NCBI GenBank assembly: GCA_022432975.1
Contig: CM039512.1
Span: forward strand, 34,841,730-34,905,729
Reading direction: 5' to 3'
DNA: 64,000 nt
DNA from: Begonia masoniana
Lineage: Eukaryota; Streptophyta; Magnoliopsida; Cucurbitales; Begoniaceae
A model generated the notes under the pieces. It saw only the letters and a program-made list of their open reading frames with translations, was not told the origin of the DNA and searched no databases. Below are positions 1 through 10,746 of the stretch, in pieces. The position numbers and the translations under genes were made by a program. The first letter of the stretch is position 1. Every line of letters begins with the position of its first letter.

Positions 1-1139
1 TTTAAGCTAACAAATTCCCGACCTAAAACTTAAGAATTAAAACTCTTAAACTAAATGTCATTCCTAACGTTTAGTAATGAAGACTACGAGTGGAGTTGTA
101 CGAGAACCACCACAAACCCAAGAGACAAACCATGAGCTAAACTGGGGTAAGAACGTACATCCAACCGAACCCTACACTCATCAAGAGGGTGAGTCAAACA
201 TGAAAGGACAAATCAATGGCTTGACTAAATTATTCGGCACCCTAACACAACAACTGAAGGACATGTCCCTTGAACTATGACATCTCTGGGAACGATCGAT
301 TCAAAACCCACATAGAAAAGACAATTGGAGATACACCTCCCAGGAAACTTCATTGACGAGAAGGACGGAACACCCTAGGGAAAGAATTTATGACCGAGGT
401 CCTCAAGAGGACGAAGAATGGGTCGAACACCTAGAAGGAGAACCTGAGGCTATGACTACTTAGAAGATGATGAATGGACATTAGACAAAGAGAAAAACTT
501 TCGTCCAAATCGTCGTGAGGACAACGATGATCTTTGGAATGCCAAGTTATCTATTCCCCCTTCCTCTAGAACATGTGATGGAAACACATTCATAGATTGG
601 GTAGACAATGTAGAAAAGGTCTTCGATTGCCATGACTACTCCGAGAGAGTTAAGATACAATTGGTAGCTCTCAAACTATCTGGCCATGCTGCACTATGGT
701 GGTCAAACCTAAAAGGCCAAAGGATGCAGGAAGTAGGATACCCCATCCCTACCTAGAGAGAGCAATGAAAAATCTCATGCACAAGAGGTTTGTACCCAAG
801 CATTATAAACACGAACTTTTTCAGCAAATACACAACCTCCGATAATATGGACAATCTATAGATGAATACCTCACTGAATTCAAAATGCTTAAAATGCATG
901 GCAGATTAGAAGAACCTGGGGATTAGGTTGTGGCTAGGTTTATACGAGGGTTAAACTGGGACAATGGATATATTGTGGAGTTGCAACGATTTGAGACCAT
1001 GGATATGGTAGTACAGCTGCCCTCACCGTTGAGAGGCAACTCAAGAGAAAAAGAAAGGTGAACTACCCACCCAAGAATACAACAAGACTACTACTCGGAC
1101 TGAAAGGATTGAAGGAAAGAAGCCGGTTAACTGTAACTG
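1..1139 (+). pseudogene. Decayed Ty3/gypsy gag, element O, part 1
   Basis: Start of the oldest plus-strand element, which continues in pieces to about 32,932. An open stretch from the ATG at 77 (67 codons) ends at 277. Past it, translation in shifting frames gives a retroelement capsid signature: a WVDNVEKVF-like segment near 600 and GHAALWWSNLKG near 685-715. Stops and frameshifts are frequent, so no Gag can be made. Element A inserts at 1140, and Gag resumes with its basic and zinc-knuckle part at 17405. The LTR and primer-binding site of O lie left of the window. Assignment to Ty3/gypsy rests on the pol pieces further right. Confidence 0.75.
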
Positions 1140-1689
1140 TGTAACACCCAAGTTTTTCAGGTTTCCGCTCCAAGGGTATTTTTGTAAATAAGTAAATTAG
1201 GTCCGTTTTGTGAGCGGGAGATTTTATTAAGGCCCTAGGAATTTATGTAGATTTTTAGAAGAATAAGTAAATTTTTAGAATCCAAATCGATAGCGTAACG
1301 CCGAATTACGATTTTCTTGTCTATAGTGTTTTAAGTCGTAAAAATAGTAAATTAGGTCCGTTTTGCAAACGGAGAGTTTCGTTAGAACCCTAGGATTAAA
1401 CTGAAATATTCAGAGGTTTAAGGAAATTTTTGGAAAGCCAAATTGAGTGATGAAATAGAGAATTGAAAAGGGAGATTCATGGAGGGGCAAACTTGTAATT
1501 AGTTAAGTCAAATTTTTATAATTTACAAATACCCCTCCCCCTTCATTTCCTTCTCCAGATCGTGGATGCTTCCCCCTTTTCTCCCTTGGCGCCATTCTTC
1601 TCCTCCTACGCCGATTCTTCAAGCACCGATCGACACTCCCTCTTCCAACATTTCTCCTTTGGTTTTTCTTCCCCAAGTCGATACTCTAG

Positions 1690-1734
1690 GTGGACATGAC
1701 TTTTGGACGGTGCTCGGCTTGCTACGGACGCCAG
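1690..1734 (+). other. Candidate LTR exon 2 (element A, 5' LTR)
   Basis: A 45-nt segment ending CGCCAG|GTAAGT. It matches exon 2 of LTR H (53596-53640), but here it is joined directly to the upstream leader without an intron. In the frame used by exon 3 it reads through without a stop and ends LLRTPG. A 57-codon frame from the ATG at 1566 runs into it in the same phase. Splicing is inferred, not shown. Confidence 0.55.
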
Positions 1735-2295
1735 GTAAGTGGGTGCTAGGTTTTCGGCCCTTAAGGCTCTACATCGTGTCAACGTTAGGCTTTTGTGTTT
1801 CGATGATGATTTTCTGATTGTGGGGTTACTGAGTCGGGTAGTCTAGGATGTTAGCTATTAGTTGTTTGTAAAGTTCATTAAAAGTATTGTATGTCCATGT
1901 ACGTTGTGAATTGTTTGGTGATATGTTTGATGGTATGTTATACGTGAATTCCTCATGCATCATGTTTTCTCAAAAGTCATACGAAATGTCTTCATGCATG
2001 AATTATGTAAAGGAAAAGTAATGATAAGTGTGGGTGGGACTGTATGGCCATAACAACAAAACTATTGTCACTATCCACGCGATGGATCATGAATACGACC
2101 AAAAGGACTATGTACACGCACTTGGTCTACACTCCCTGACAAGATGCCCACCTTAATCCATGTTAACGAAAAAGAAAAAGAATAAGAATAAGTAAATGAA
2201 CATGTTTTATGAAAAGTCATGCATTCATGCATACGTCATCTATAGTGCATTCCCTTGCTAAGCATTAGGCTTAATGTTTATGTTGAATGATGTAG

Positions 2296-2339
2296 GTGAT
2301 AGGTGTGAAGGTGAGAGTTCTCTCGATGGTAAGGAATAG
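2296..2339 (+). other. Candidate LTR terminal exon 3 (element A, 5' LTR)
   Basis: Follows the acceptor-like TGATGTAG. Read in phase with the donor at 1734/1735 it gives GDRCEGESSLDGKE and then TAG. The first 15 nt are followed by GTGAGA, which could also be a second donor. The 3' LTR repeats it at 16490-16533. Confidence 0.5.
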
Positions 2340-3259
2340 GTGGTCGACAGATGGTGCTTGTGGCGACGGGGTGTGTTTTGGCAAGGCTCGGCGACAATGG
2401 TGTGCTCCGAGATGTTTTGGGTAATTAATGTGAATTTGTTTTGATGTTAAAGATGTGAGGGGTTTTAAAGATACGTAGAGAATGTTGATATTTTGGGATT
2501 TGTTTAGTGGATGTAGGTTAGAAGTGTGTCGTTTTGAATGATTTGATAATGTATGTCTTTGGTGATGTTTTAAGGAAATTTCATGTTTATGTTCGATGTT
2601 TGTTTTGAGGATTTGATTGGGTTTTATTTGACGATTTTAGATGATTTACGACTGTATGGATTGGCTCGGTTTTAGAGCGATCCATGCGGTCAGTTTTCGT
2701 GAAATTTGGAAGTGAATAGGCTAAGTTAGAGTTGTGTTGAGTATTGATTAATGTCGGGTGATGTGTGTTGTGGGATGAGTTGTTGTGGAATTGAGTAGTG
2801 CACGTTAAGTAATGGTTGAGGTGTAAATGTAAAATGCAGGGCGTGAGGAAATGAAGGAAGAAAAAAAGAAAGAAATAAGGGAGGAAGAAGTCGCTGCTCT
2901 CTAGAGAAAATCCAGAGAGGGTGGCGACTGATCGCCACAAATTGTTGCGATCAGTCGCCATAGGCAATTTTGCAACAGGCGACTGGTCGTCTGTTGCAAA
3001 TCGCCAAGGGCGATCAGTCGCCACCTTTATTGGCAATTGATCGCCATGGCTTTATGTATTTTATTTGGTTTATATTAATTAGTTAATAGTTTAATTGATT
3101 TAATTGTTTTAAGTTTTAATTGTTTCAGTATTTGCTTCAAACGATTTACTAAATGAACTTCGATTTCAATTGGGATTTAGTCTTAAGTACAGTTGAGTTA
3201 AAAGTTTTAAAAAAAATAAAAAATAAAAAATACTAATGGTACGGTTAAGGGTCGTGACA

Positions 3260-3429
3260 ATTATGGTATCAGAGAGACGGAGTTTTAAAAGCGACTTATG
3301 TGAAGTGCCTGCCAAAAACACACCGCCGCACGAGGACTCTCCATCGACTGTAAGTATTTAAGTTTAAGTTTGATTTATAGATGTTTATATTGTTTTGTCT
3401 TGTGTTTGTATTGTGTCTAGGAACAAGAA
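3260..3429 (+). promoter_or_regulatory. PBS and spliced leader of element A
   Basis: Directly after the 5' LTR, TGGTATCAGAG (3264-3274) matches the 3' end of plant initiator Met-tRNA, the usual primer of these elements. A 71-nt intron-like segment, 3350-3420, starts GTAAGT and ends TTGTGTCTAG, nine bases before the gag-like ATG at 3430. B (11590-11653) and F (42521-42583) have an equivalent 63-64-nt segment at the same place, which supports a real leader intron. Confidence 0.7.
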
Positions 3430-4044
3430 ATGCTGAGAGCACCTAGGCAACTCCGAGTGGATCCCATTAGCCAGCTTACAGATATGGTGAGAGTTTTTGA
3501 GCTAAAGGAATAGCAGCTACCAGTTAGGGGCATAAAAAGAGTTTGTGAGGATTTAATTAGTGTGGTAGATGAGAAACGTGCACGAAGGCTTGTGCAGTTC
3601 CCTCAATGCCAGATGTGTAAGAAGTGCCATGGTGGGGTGTGCAAGGCAGGTTCTGGCCGATGCTTTGCGTGTAACGGACTGGGTCATCTCTCTAAGAACT
3701 GTCCAATGAGGCTTTTCCGAGAGGTGAAACCGCAACAAAAACAGGGTTGGCAACTACAACGACGGGGCGCTACGAGGCCCAACGATGCACCGTTTATACA
3801 GGACAGAAGTAAACGGCCACAAGGGGCTCAACAAGCTCCTCGATGCCGTATATGTCTGAAGAATCACTTCGGGGAGTGCAAGTTGCATTCCGGTCGATGT
3901 TTTCGGTGCGACAAGGTGGGGCACAAGGCCATAGATTGTCTAGGACCGAATAAGATACCACCGTGTTGTCCTTCGAGGATGTCTACCTTGATCGAAGAGG
4001 AGGGAACCGCTCAACCATCAGTTATTCCAGGTATATTCATATAG
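3430..4044 (+). pseudogene. Short gag-like frame with two nucleocapsid modules (element A)
   Basis: From the ATG at 3430 one frame runs to 4044, broken only by a TAG at 3508 (GAA-TAG-CAG). It has no capsid core. It does carry two tandem copies of the paired nucleocapsid module seen once in B and F: CxxC...HxGxC followed by a CCHC knuckle. The knuckles are CFACNGLGHLSKNC and CFRCDKVGHKAIDC, both CX2CX4HX4C. A linker rich in Q, R and K separates them. Nucleocapsid modules bind RNA during packaging, so this could be all that remains of Gag. With the stop, only the part after an internal ATG (3562) could be made intact. Whether it is expressed is unknown. Confidence 0.65.
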
Positions 4045-5737
4045 TGGCTATTAATAAGATAAAGAGTGTTAGAGTAGAAATGTAATTAGAGTAGGGGTTT
4101 AAAACGTAACTTTCGTATATTGGATAGAAGGAGGATCATGAATAGAGAAAGTTATGCATGGAGATGAATAACCTGGGATAGTTGTGCGAGTGTGTACATA
4201 CTTAGAATTTATTACCATTGGAGGGATACGACTTAAGAGATATAACGGTGGAATAGATATAAACTGGACTTTAGTTGACAAACCTCCTAAGTATTTAAAT
4301 GAAGGAAATAACCAGAAGTCTAGCTTAGGTGAATTGTCGAATAAGGAGCATTTGACTTAGTAAATATCAGTGAAGAGAATAAGGATATTGAGGCGAAGTT
4401 GTTAGATTGACAAACTTAGAGACGTTAGAAAATAGGGAATCTTATGTAAGGTGGTACTCAAGTTACAAAAATTAGACGTTTGCTGGGAGATATGTACCAC
4501 TTTAGAGGGTTAGTCAATAAAGGAGGATTTGTTTCTCTTTTTGATGTGTAAGGTTTACGACCAACGCGATAGGGGAGAAAACTTAATTAAGCTAAGAGAG
4601 ATCTGTAAGTAATAGACGCGTCAAGTCATGAGTGCAATGTTAGGCGTAATAGTGGTCCAACAGAGTGAGCAGCAATTAGGAAAAGTAACGAGTAGTTGAT
4701 TTCGAACTTTTGGTTTAGAAAGATAATAGATAAGTAGTAAGTCTAAAGTTGATACAGTTCGAGTTAAACCCCGGAACCTGTGACTTACCTCCAAGATGGA
4801 AGTAGGAACTTTAGTGCTTACAGGACCCGAGAGGTAGATCGTAGCGAAGGGTCATTTCCATATTTTGGGGGAAAAGATTTGACTGAGAGTTTAGGTGGTG
4901 ACCAATTAAGTGGAACTCGAAGTGCGTATGAGTGATCGAACGATAGAGTGTGAAGCTGGAAAATTTTAGAACTTTGGGGATGTAGAAATAGTCATTACTC
5001 AATAGGTGGCTAAAGCCATAAATCAGCCAAAATTTAACGCCTATGTAGTAATTCAGGAGATCGGGAGAGTGAGATCAAATTAGGTGGGTTGGAAAACTTG
5101 GCCTATAAGGGATTAAGTGAAGGCCGATTCATGTGAGAATTTAAGGAAGTGGACTCGATTACTTTATTAATTGCCTGGGGACTCGAGAATTGATAGGGCT
5201 TGTGGTATGAGCAATGACATGCTTAGTTCCATTAAAGGTAATGGATGCTTCTAAGTTTTAGGAAAAATAGAAGGACAAGATTTGGGAATTTTAGAAGATT
5301 AGGATTAAGATTGTAAATATATTTACAACAAGTTTGCTAACAAGAAGTTGTTAGATAAATCATTGTGAAGAAGCCAAGGAGAATATTTAGAATCTGACTA
5401 GAAAGAATGAAAGATAGTAGGCTAGTTAATAACTTCGAGGAAGTCCTTGTGGAATGTTAAGAATAAGTGTAGGACTTTGTAAATTAAATAAAAGGTTTAG
5501 ATATGAAGTTAAGCTTGAATGCGAAGTCTTGCGAATCAAGGGATTGGAGAGTTATCAAGTACACTAGGAATAAGATTAAATTAGGAATTTCAAAGGCTCG
5601 ACCCATATGTACCGAAGTCGACGCCAAAGATTTTGTAAATAGCTAAGGTTAAGGTTGATAAACGTAAGTGTGTGAAGTAGATCACAACTTGAGGAAATAG
5701 AGACTACGTGGTGTAAGATAAAAGGACGGTTAGGTAG
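4045..5737 (+). other. Purine-rich non-coding internal region of element A
   Basis: About 1.7 kb with no frame above 63 codons and no recognisable Gag-Pol motif in any frame. The plus strand is rich in A and G (many GAAG, TTAGG and GATAG words). It may be extremely decayed pol or filler typical of non-autonomous derivatives; I cannot tell which. It ends at the GGTAG target site of element B. Confidence 0.6.
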
Positions 5738-6816
5738 TGTAACACCCCTAATACTGTACCCTTATTTTACCCGTATAAATTTTTCATTTTCATTTTTGTA
5801 CTTATTTCTTTCCTCTACTTTAATTAAAACCTTATGCGGAATTTAAACTATGGTTGAAATCGGAACTGAATCGGAATTAAAACTGAACCTTAAATGCATT
5901 TAAAACAAATCTTTATTAAAACTTAAAAGAAAACCTTTAAAAGAAAACTTTAAATTAAATTAAACAAGTGGGAGGGCAGAATTGGAACTCTGTCCTCAAA
6001 ATGAAACAGGCGACCGATCTCTGCACTGCAGCAGAGATCGATCGCTGCCATGCATTACAGCAGGGGCGATCGATCTCTGCTGCAGAGCAGAGATCGATCG
6101 CTGCTAGCTGTGCAGCAATCCGATCGCTGCTAACTATAGCAGCGATCGATCTCTGCTCTGCAGCAGAGATCGATCGCTGCAAGCATGCAGCGATCCCTTC
6201 TCCCTTTCAGACTTCAAACCTCTAACACTTCGCATTTCACAAGCAGCGACCGATCTCTGCATTGCTGCAGAGATCGATCGCCGCACACTTTCAGTGCAAC
6301 GATCAGTGAAAACTTCAGCGACCACTTCAGCGACCACCTCCTACTTCAATCGCCTTCACTTTTCTTTACACTGCTTTCTGGAATTCCAGAGAGCAAACAC
6401 TTAACAATACTCTCTGGAATTCCAATTCCAGAGAGCGATTCATGCTACTGGAAACTCTCTGGAACCTGATTCCAGAGAGCAAACATTACTTAATTTAACA
6501 CCAATTTCTTCCAATAACATCGACCAACTTTACAGCGGACTTTGCGAAATCCGACTGCGTGGATGCATCTAAACATCGAGCATAACCGTATCAACCTAAA
6601 ACCAATCAAAACATTTCCATAACATTCATTAAACAGTTTAAACCAAAACGTTTTACATACAATTATCAAAACGTTATCTAATCCCTATCCAGATTCAACA
6701 ACCTAAATATTCTATACAATTATCAACTCAAAACATCCCAAAATAACCCCAGAGTCCAGACATACATCCCCACGGGTCAGAAAGCGCCTCGACTACATAG
6801 CGCACTCCCACGGCCG

Positions 6817-6872
6817 TCATCCATCAACTGCATCAGACGGAGGAACGCCGTCCTCACCTGGTTCGATATCAC
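6817..6872 (-). other. Candidate LTR terminal exon 3 (element B, 3' LTR)
   Basis: On the minus strand it follows CTCTTAG. In phase with exon 2 it reads GDIEPGEDGVPPSDAVDG and stops with TGA. The first 15 nt are GTGATATCGAACCAG, followed by GTGAGG. The 5' LTR repeats it at 12758-12813. Confidence 0.5.
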
Positions 6873-7483
6873 CTAAGAGGTTACCTACACCATACAGACA
6901 CATATGAGATATTGAAATCTCAGTAAGCTACGTAAATGCAAATGCATGCGTGCGTATGCCATTCAGAAATCATGCTCAGATTCAGATTACAGATACAGAA
7001 TTACAGATTACAGATTCATTACGTCACAGACAGACAGAATTGTCACCGAAACCTCGACCCACTAACCCAAGGGGGCCCGTCCGGCGGTTGGACTACCCCG
7101 TGGGGTTAGAGAGGGGGGGTACACGCTTGCAACACGCACAGCCGTGCCTGAGCCCCATCTCGCATGACCAGAAACAGACAGATTACGTTTATTCATTCAG
7201 ATTTCGTTACAGATTTCATTTCAGATATACGTTCCTTTTCTTAAAAAACACGTGCAGAAATTCCTTTTCATGACTTTCGAAAACCGTGATGCATGAACAG
7301 TTCATATCAGCGGAAAGTAAACAAACAACGTGCATACATTCATGGCAGTAAAGCAGAACCTATAAACAACTAACCTAACTACCCAACCAGAGTAACATAA
7401 AACAAACAGTTCCTCGAGTATTCCCGAGACGACGACGAAGTATGGTGCAGACCTTTGGGTCAAAGTAAGTCACGAAAACTTAC

Positions 7484-7528
7484 CTGGAGCGCACTGAATG
7501 GCTAGCTTCGTCCACGGGAGTCGCGTGT
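7484..7528 (-). other. Candidate LTR exon 2 (element B, 3' LTR)
   Basis: A 45-nt segment between an acceptor-like TTTTCCTCAG and a donor GCTCCAG|GTAAGT. Open in the exon 3 frame, with PWTKLAIQCAPG at its end. It aligns in position and length with 22577-22621 in LTR C. Confidence 0.5.
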
Positions 7529-8482
7529 CTGAGGAAAACACGATATTTACCATTAAAACTAATTTAAACAATTAACGTCCAAATCTAAAAACTTAACTAA
7601 AGAATTTCTCCTAAATTCTTTATTTAGCCAATCAAAGCGTTTATAACGTTAATTAACGTTCGATAATTCGAAATCCCAATTAACGAGTTTTTCTCAAAAA
7701 CTCGGAAAATAAACCAATTTTTAACTTTTTCGCAAATTGATTTTTCTTCGTCCAATAACGTCAAATACGTTCAATACATACTTAATCAAGGCCAACCTAT
7801 TAATTACGAACCCTAATTCGTATTTTCGTCGAAACCCTAATTGAAACCCTAACACTAATCGGACCGAAAACTCGAAATAAACGTTCAGAGACTGTAGGTA
7901 CATACAGAGGGTAGCGAGAGGAGAAGAAAGCGTGAAGAAATCGGGACGAACGGAGGTCGGATGATGAACGAACGCCGGCGGCCTAAGGAGAGGAGTGCTC
8001 TCTGTTTCGTGCGCAGGGAGAGGAGAAGAAGAAGTGAGGAGAGAGAGGGAATTTGTGATATTTAATAAAATTGATTTGTAAATTACCAAAACGCCCTTCT
8101 TTGATTTCTATATAGATTTCGTTCTTCGGTTCGTTAATCGTCCAACTATTCGGATTCTCGAAAGTTCCATATTTTGCCAACAACTTCTATTCATTGCCAG
8201 GGATTTATTAAAACTGTCCGTTCGCAATTTGGACCTCGTTCGCTATTTTTACGAGAACGTCTTTTACATTACGAAAAGCGTATTTACTCGGAATATAGTG
8301 TTTGATCTCCGAAAATTTCCGTAAATTCCTTAAAATTCTTATTATTCGTTAGAATCGTAATGACGCTTTCCTTTTGTGAAACGGACCTGATTTGACATAT
8401 TTACCAAAAATGCCACTAATAATATAATAATAATATAATCAAAGGTCCGTACAAACCGGATATTACATTCTACCCCCCTTAT

Positions 8483-9733
8483 TCAGAATTTTGTCCACAA
8501 AATTGAATTACACAACAGATCAGGATACTTAGTCATCATATCCTGCTGTCGCTCCCAGGTAGCCTCTTCCACCTCGTGATTCCGCCATAGAACTTTGACT
8601 AGCGGAATTTCTTTGTTGCGTAGAACCTTGATGGAATGCTCCAAAATACGTACTGGCCTCACCTCATAGCTCAAGGTAGGTTGCACCTCGATTTCGGTAG
8701 TCTCTACGATATGCGACGGATCGCGCAAGCACTTCCGAAGCATAGATACGTGAAATACGTCGTGGATACCCTCCATAGAAGCCGGAAGCTGCAATCTGTA
8801 CGCCAACTTCCCGATCCTCTTCAGAATAGGAAAGGGTCCCACATATCGAGGGTTTAACTTACCCCTCCTTCCGAATCTCGCAACGCCTTTGAACGGAGAA
8901 ACTTTAAGGTAAACCTCGTCACCTTCCTCGAACTCTAGCTCTCTCCGTCTGGTGTCAGCATAGCTCTTCTGTCTGCTCTAAGCTACCTCAATGCGCTGTC
9001 GGATAACGGCAATCTTCTCTGCCGTCTGCTGCAGAATCTCAGGTCCAACGACGCTGGCCTCGCCAACCTCGTCCCAATACAGCGGAGATCTGCACTTTCG
9101 ACCATATAAGGCTTCATACGGAGCCATACCGATAGTAGCCTGGAAGCTGTTGTTGTACGAGAACTCGATCAGTGGCAAATACCTGCTCCACGATCCTTGA
9201 AACTCAAGCACACACGCTCTGAGCATATCCTCCAAAATCTGATTCGTCCTCTCTGTCTGACCATCAGTCTGAGGATGGAACGCTGTGCTGAAGTTAAGCT
9301 GAGTCCCCATAGCTTTGTGCAGACTCTTCCAGAACTTCGATGTAAACCTCGGATCTCGATCCGAGACAATAGAAACCGGCACTCCGTGCAACTTCACAAT
9401 CTCTTGTACATAGAGCTCGGCGAGCTGATCCATAGACGATGTCATCTTCACAGGCAAAAAGTGAGCCGACTTTGTCAATCGGTCCACAATAACCCAAATG
9501 CCGTCATGGCCTCTCGTAGTCCTCGGGAGCCCCACAATGAAATCCATGGAGATCTGCTCCCACTTCCACTCCGGAATCGGCAGTGGTAACAGCGTTCCAG
9601 CGGGTCTCCGGTGCTCCGCCTTTACTTGCTGACATACTAGGCAGGTCTCAACGTACTTGGCAACCTCCCTCTTCATGTTCGGCCACCAGAAGTGCTGTCT
9701 CAAATCCCGGTACATCTTGGTACTCCCCGTAGT
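8483..9733 (-). pseudogene. Integrase with chromodomain-like tail, element B
   Basis: Read downward from about 9733: the end of the zinc-binding region (CLVCQQ), then the catalytic core with the first Asp in [12 protein letters not shown], the second in SDRDPRF and the Glu in TDGQTERTNQ, so the DDE triad is intact. Then come SPLYWDEVGEA, a GPFPILKRIGKLAYRLQLP segment and a C-terminal VLWRNHEVEEATWE, typical of chromodomain-bearing plant gypsy integrases. One nonsense codon (TAG where relatives have CAG, before SRQKSYAD, near 8976) splits it. The HH part of the zinc finger is gone with the internal deletion. Confidence 0.88.
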
Positions 9734-10067
9734 CAATGCACATCCTGAGGGTCCCGCCTTTCTTCTTGTCGAATAGAACAGGCGCACCCCAGGGTGAAAC
9801 ACTGGGTCGAATGAAACCTTTCTCCAATAACTCATCGAGCTGAGTCCTCAACTCACTCAACTCGGCTGGTGCCAACCGGTATGGGTTCTTAAACCTCGGT
9901 GCAGAGTTAGGATAAACGTCAATAATGAACTCAATCTCCCGGTCTGGTGGTAATCCGGGACGATCATCAAGGAATATGCCAGAGAACTCTCTGACAACAG
10001 GAATGTCGCTCGGCTTCACTCCGCTGAGCAACTGACAATTAAAGACAGAGGCCACTAAATAGAGCAC
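9734..10067 (-). pseudogene. Reverse transcriptase N-terminus, element B, truncated by deletion
   Basis: Carries the start of the RT region ([53 protein letters not shown]) up to MCIDY. The palm, the catalytic DD box and all of RNase H are absent. At about 9733 it jumps out of frame into integrase. The retained ends in F around the equivalent breakpoints share GGGAG, so a microhomology deletion is likely. A frameshift near 10060 separates it from the protease frame. Confidence 0.85.
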
Positions 10068-10746
10068 GCACCTTTGAACTGCTCGTTGACCTCCATAGAA
10101 TAAGAGATAGGCGATCCAGTCAATCGGTTCCTCGCCTGATAGGAAAACTCGGCTTTATCCGGGGGTCGGAAGGTCACAATCCCGGAGCGACAATCGATGG
10201 TGGCGAAGTGCTGTGCTAGCCAGTCCATCCCCAAAATAAGATCGTACCGCTCTATGCTCATAACTATCAAACGAGCATAAAGGGTAATACTCCCCACCGA
10301 GACGATATTGCCCTGGAGAATACGATCTGAACGCATATGCTCTCCCGAAGGCAGCATCACACTGTACCCATACTCTGACGGCCCAGACTCTAACCCCAAT
10401 CTAGCCATACATGCAGTCGATACGAAGGAGTGCGTAGCTCCAGTATCCATCAAAGTAAACACAGTAGCGCCCATAAGCAAAATAGTACCTGCAATCACGG
10501 CAGGCTGAGCCTCATCATCAACATCGCCAGGCCCGATCAACGCAAAGACCCTCGGCATAACTCTCCGCTGATCTCCGCCTATCTGATCTCGGCTCTGTAG
10601 TGGACAATCTCTGACAAAGTGGCCGATATCTCCGCATCTAAAACATTTGTTCGTGCCAACTCGGCACTCGCCGCTGTGCTCCTTCTGGCATCTAGGGCAC
10701 CAGGGCATCTGAGAAGCACCCTGTACCTGCTTTCCCTTACCCCGGT
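10055..10746 (-). pseudogene. Gag nucleocapsid and aspartic protease, element B
   Basis: The frame starts with the paired zinc modules CPRCQKEHSGEC and CFRCGDIGHFVRDC (CX2CX4HX4C). It continues into an aspartic protease with the catalytic LMDTGATHSFV and the later LILGMDWL. In the intact family Gag and Pro lie in one frame. Here a shift in a C/G run near 10746 separates capsid from nucleocapsid, and another near 10060 separates protease from RT. The catalytic residues are preserved, which fits a young copy. Confidence 0.85.

Larger units (their letters stand above)
1140..3259 (+). repeat. 5' LTR of element A
   Basis: Begins TGTAACACCC and ends GTCGTGACA, and is a near-copy of 15334-17404. 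Blocks in order: a U3 motif AAATTAGGTCCGTTTTGTGAGCGG at about 1190 with a second version near 1350, an AT-rich TATA-like stretch near 1510-1530, a C/T-rich leader, a splice-donor-like AG|GTAAGT at 1734/1735, an acceptor-like GTAG at 2295, a TTTTAGAGCGATCCATGCGGT block near 2673, and GATC-type inverted repeats at about 2885-3055. Relative to the 3' LTR it keeps about 40 extra bases in that inverted-repeat block. Confidence 0.95.
5738..8467 (-). repeat. 3' LTR of element B
   Basis: On the plus strand it starts TGTAACACCCC and ends GGATATTACA. In LTR sense: U3 with AACGAGGTCC/GCGAACGGAC near 8240-8210, a leader with a donor-like CTCT|GTATGT near 7900, candidate exon 2 at 7528-7484, intron 2 with CAGATTACAGA-type repeats near 6960-7040, exon 3 at 6872-6817, a GCATCCACGCAGTCGG block near 6560, and GATC/CTCTGCAGCAGAG palindromes at 6008-6310. 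It has 50 and 12 extra bases in the palindrome block compared with the 5' LTR. Confidence 0.94.

Noticed and set aside
1566..1817. 83-codon unspliced protein in LTR A
   Set aside because: Beyond codon 57 the frame runs into the candidate intron after GTAAGT. Only the part before the donor is considered, as a possible exon.
2587..3036. 149-codon reverse frame, repeated as 124 codons at 16781-17155
   Set aside because: It lies antisense in the two LTRs of element A and is shared only because the LTRs are copies. Composition follows the palindrome block and no domain is visible.
5968..6469. Overlapping frames of 67-94 codons on both strands, repeated near 11958-12410
   Set aside because: Palindromes such as GCGATCGATCTCTGC read open on both strands. 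The frames are by-products of the repeat in LTR B.
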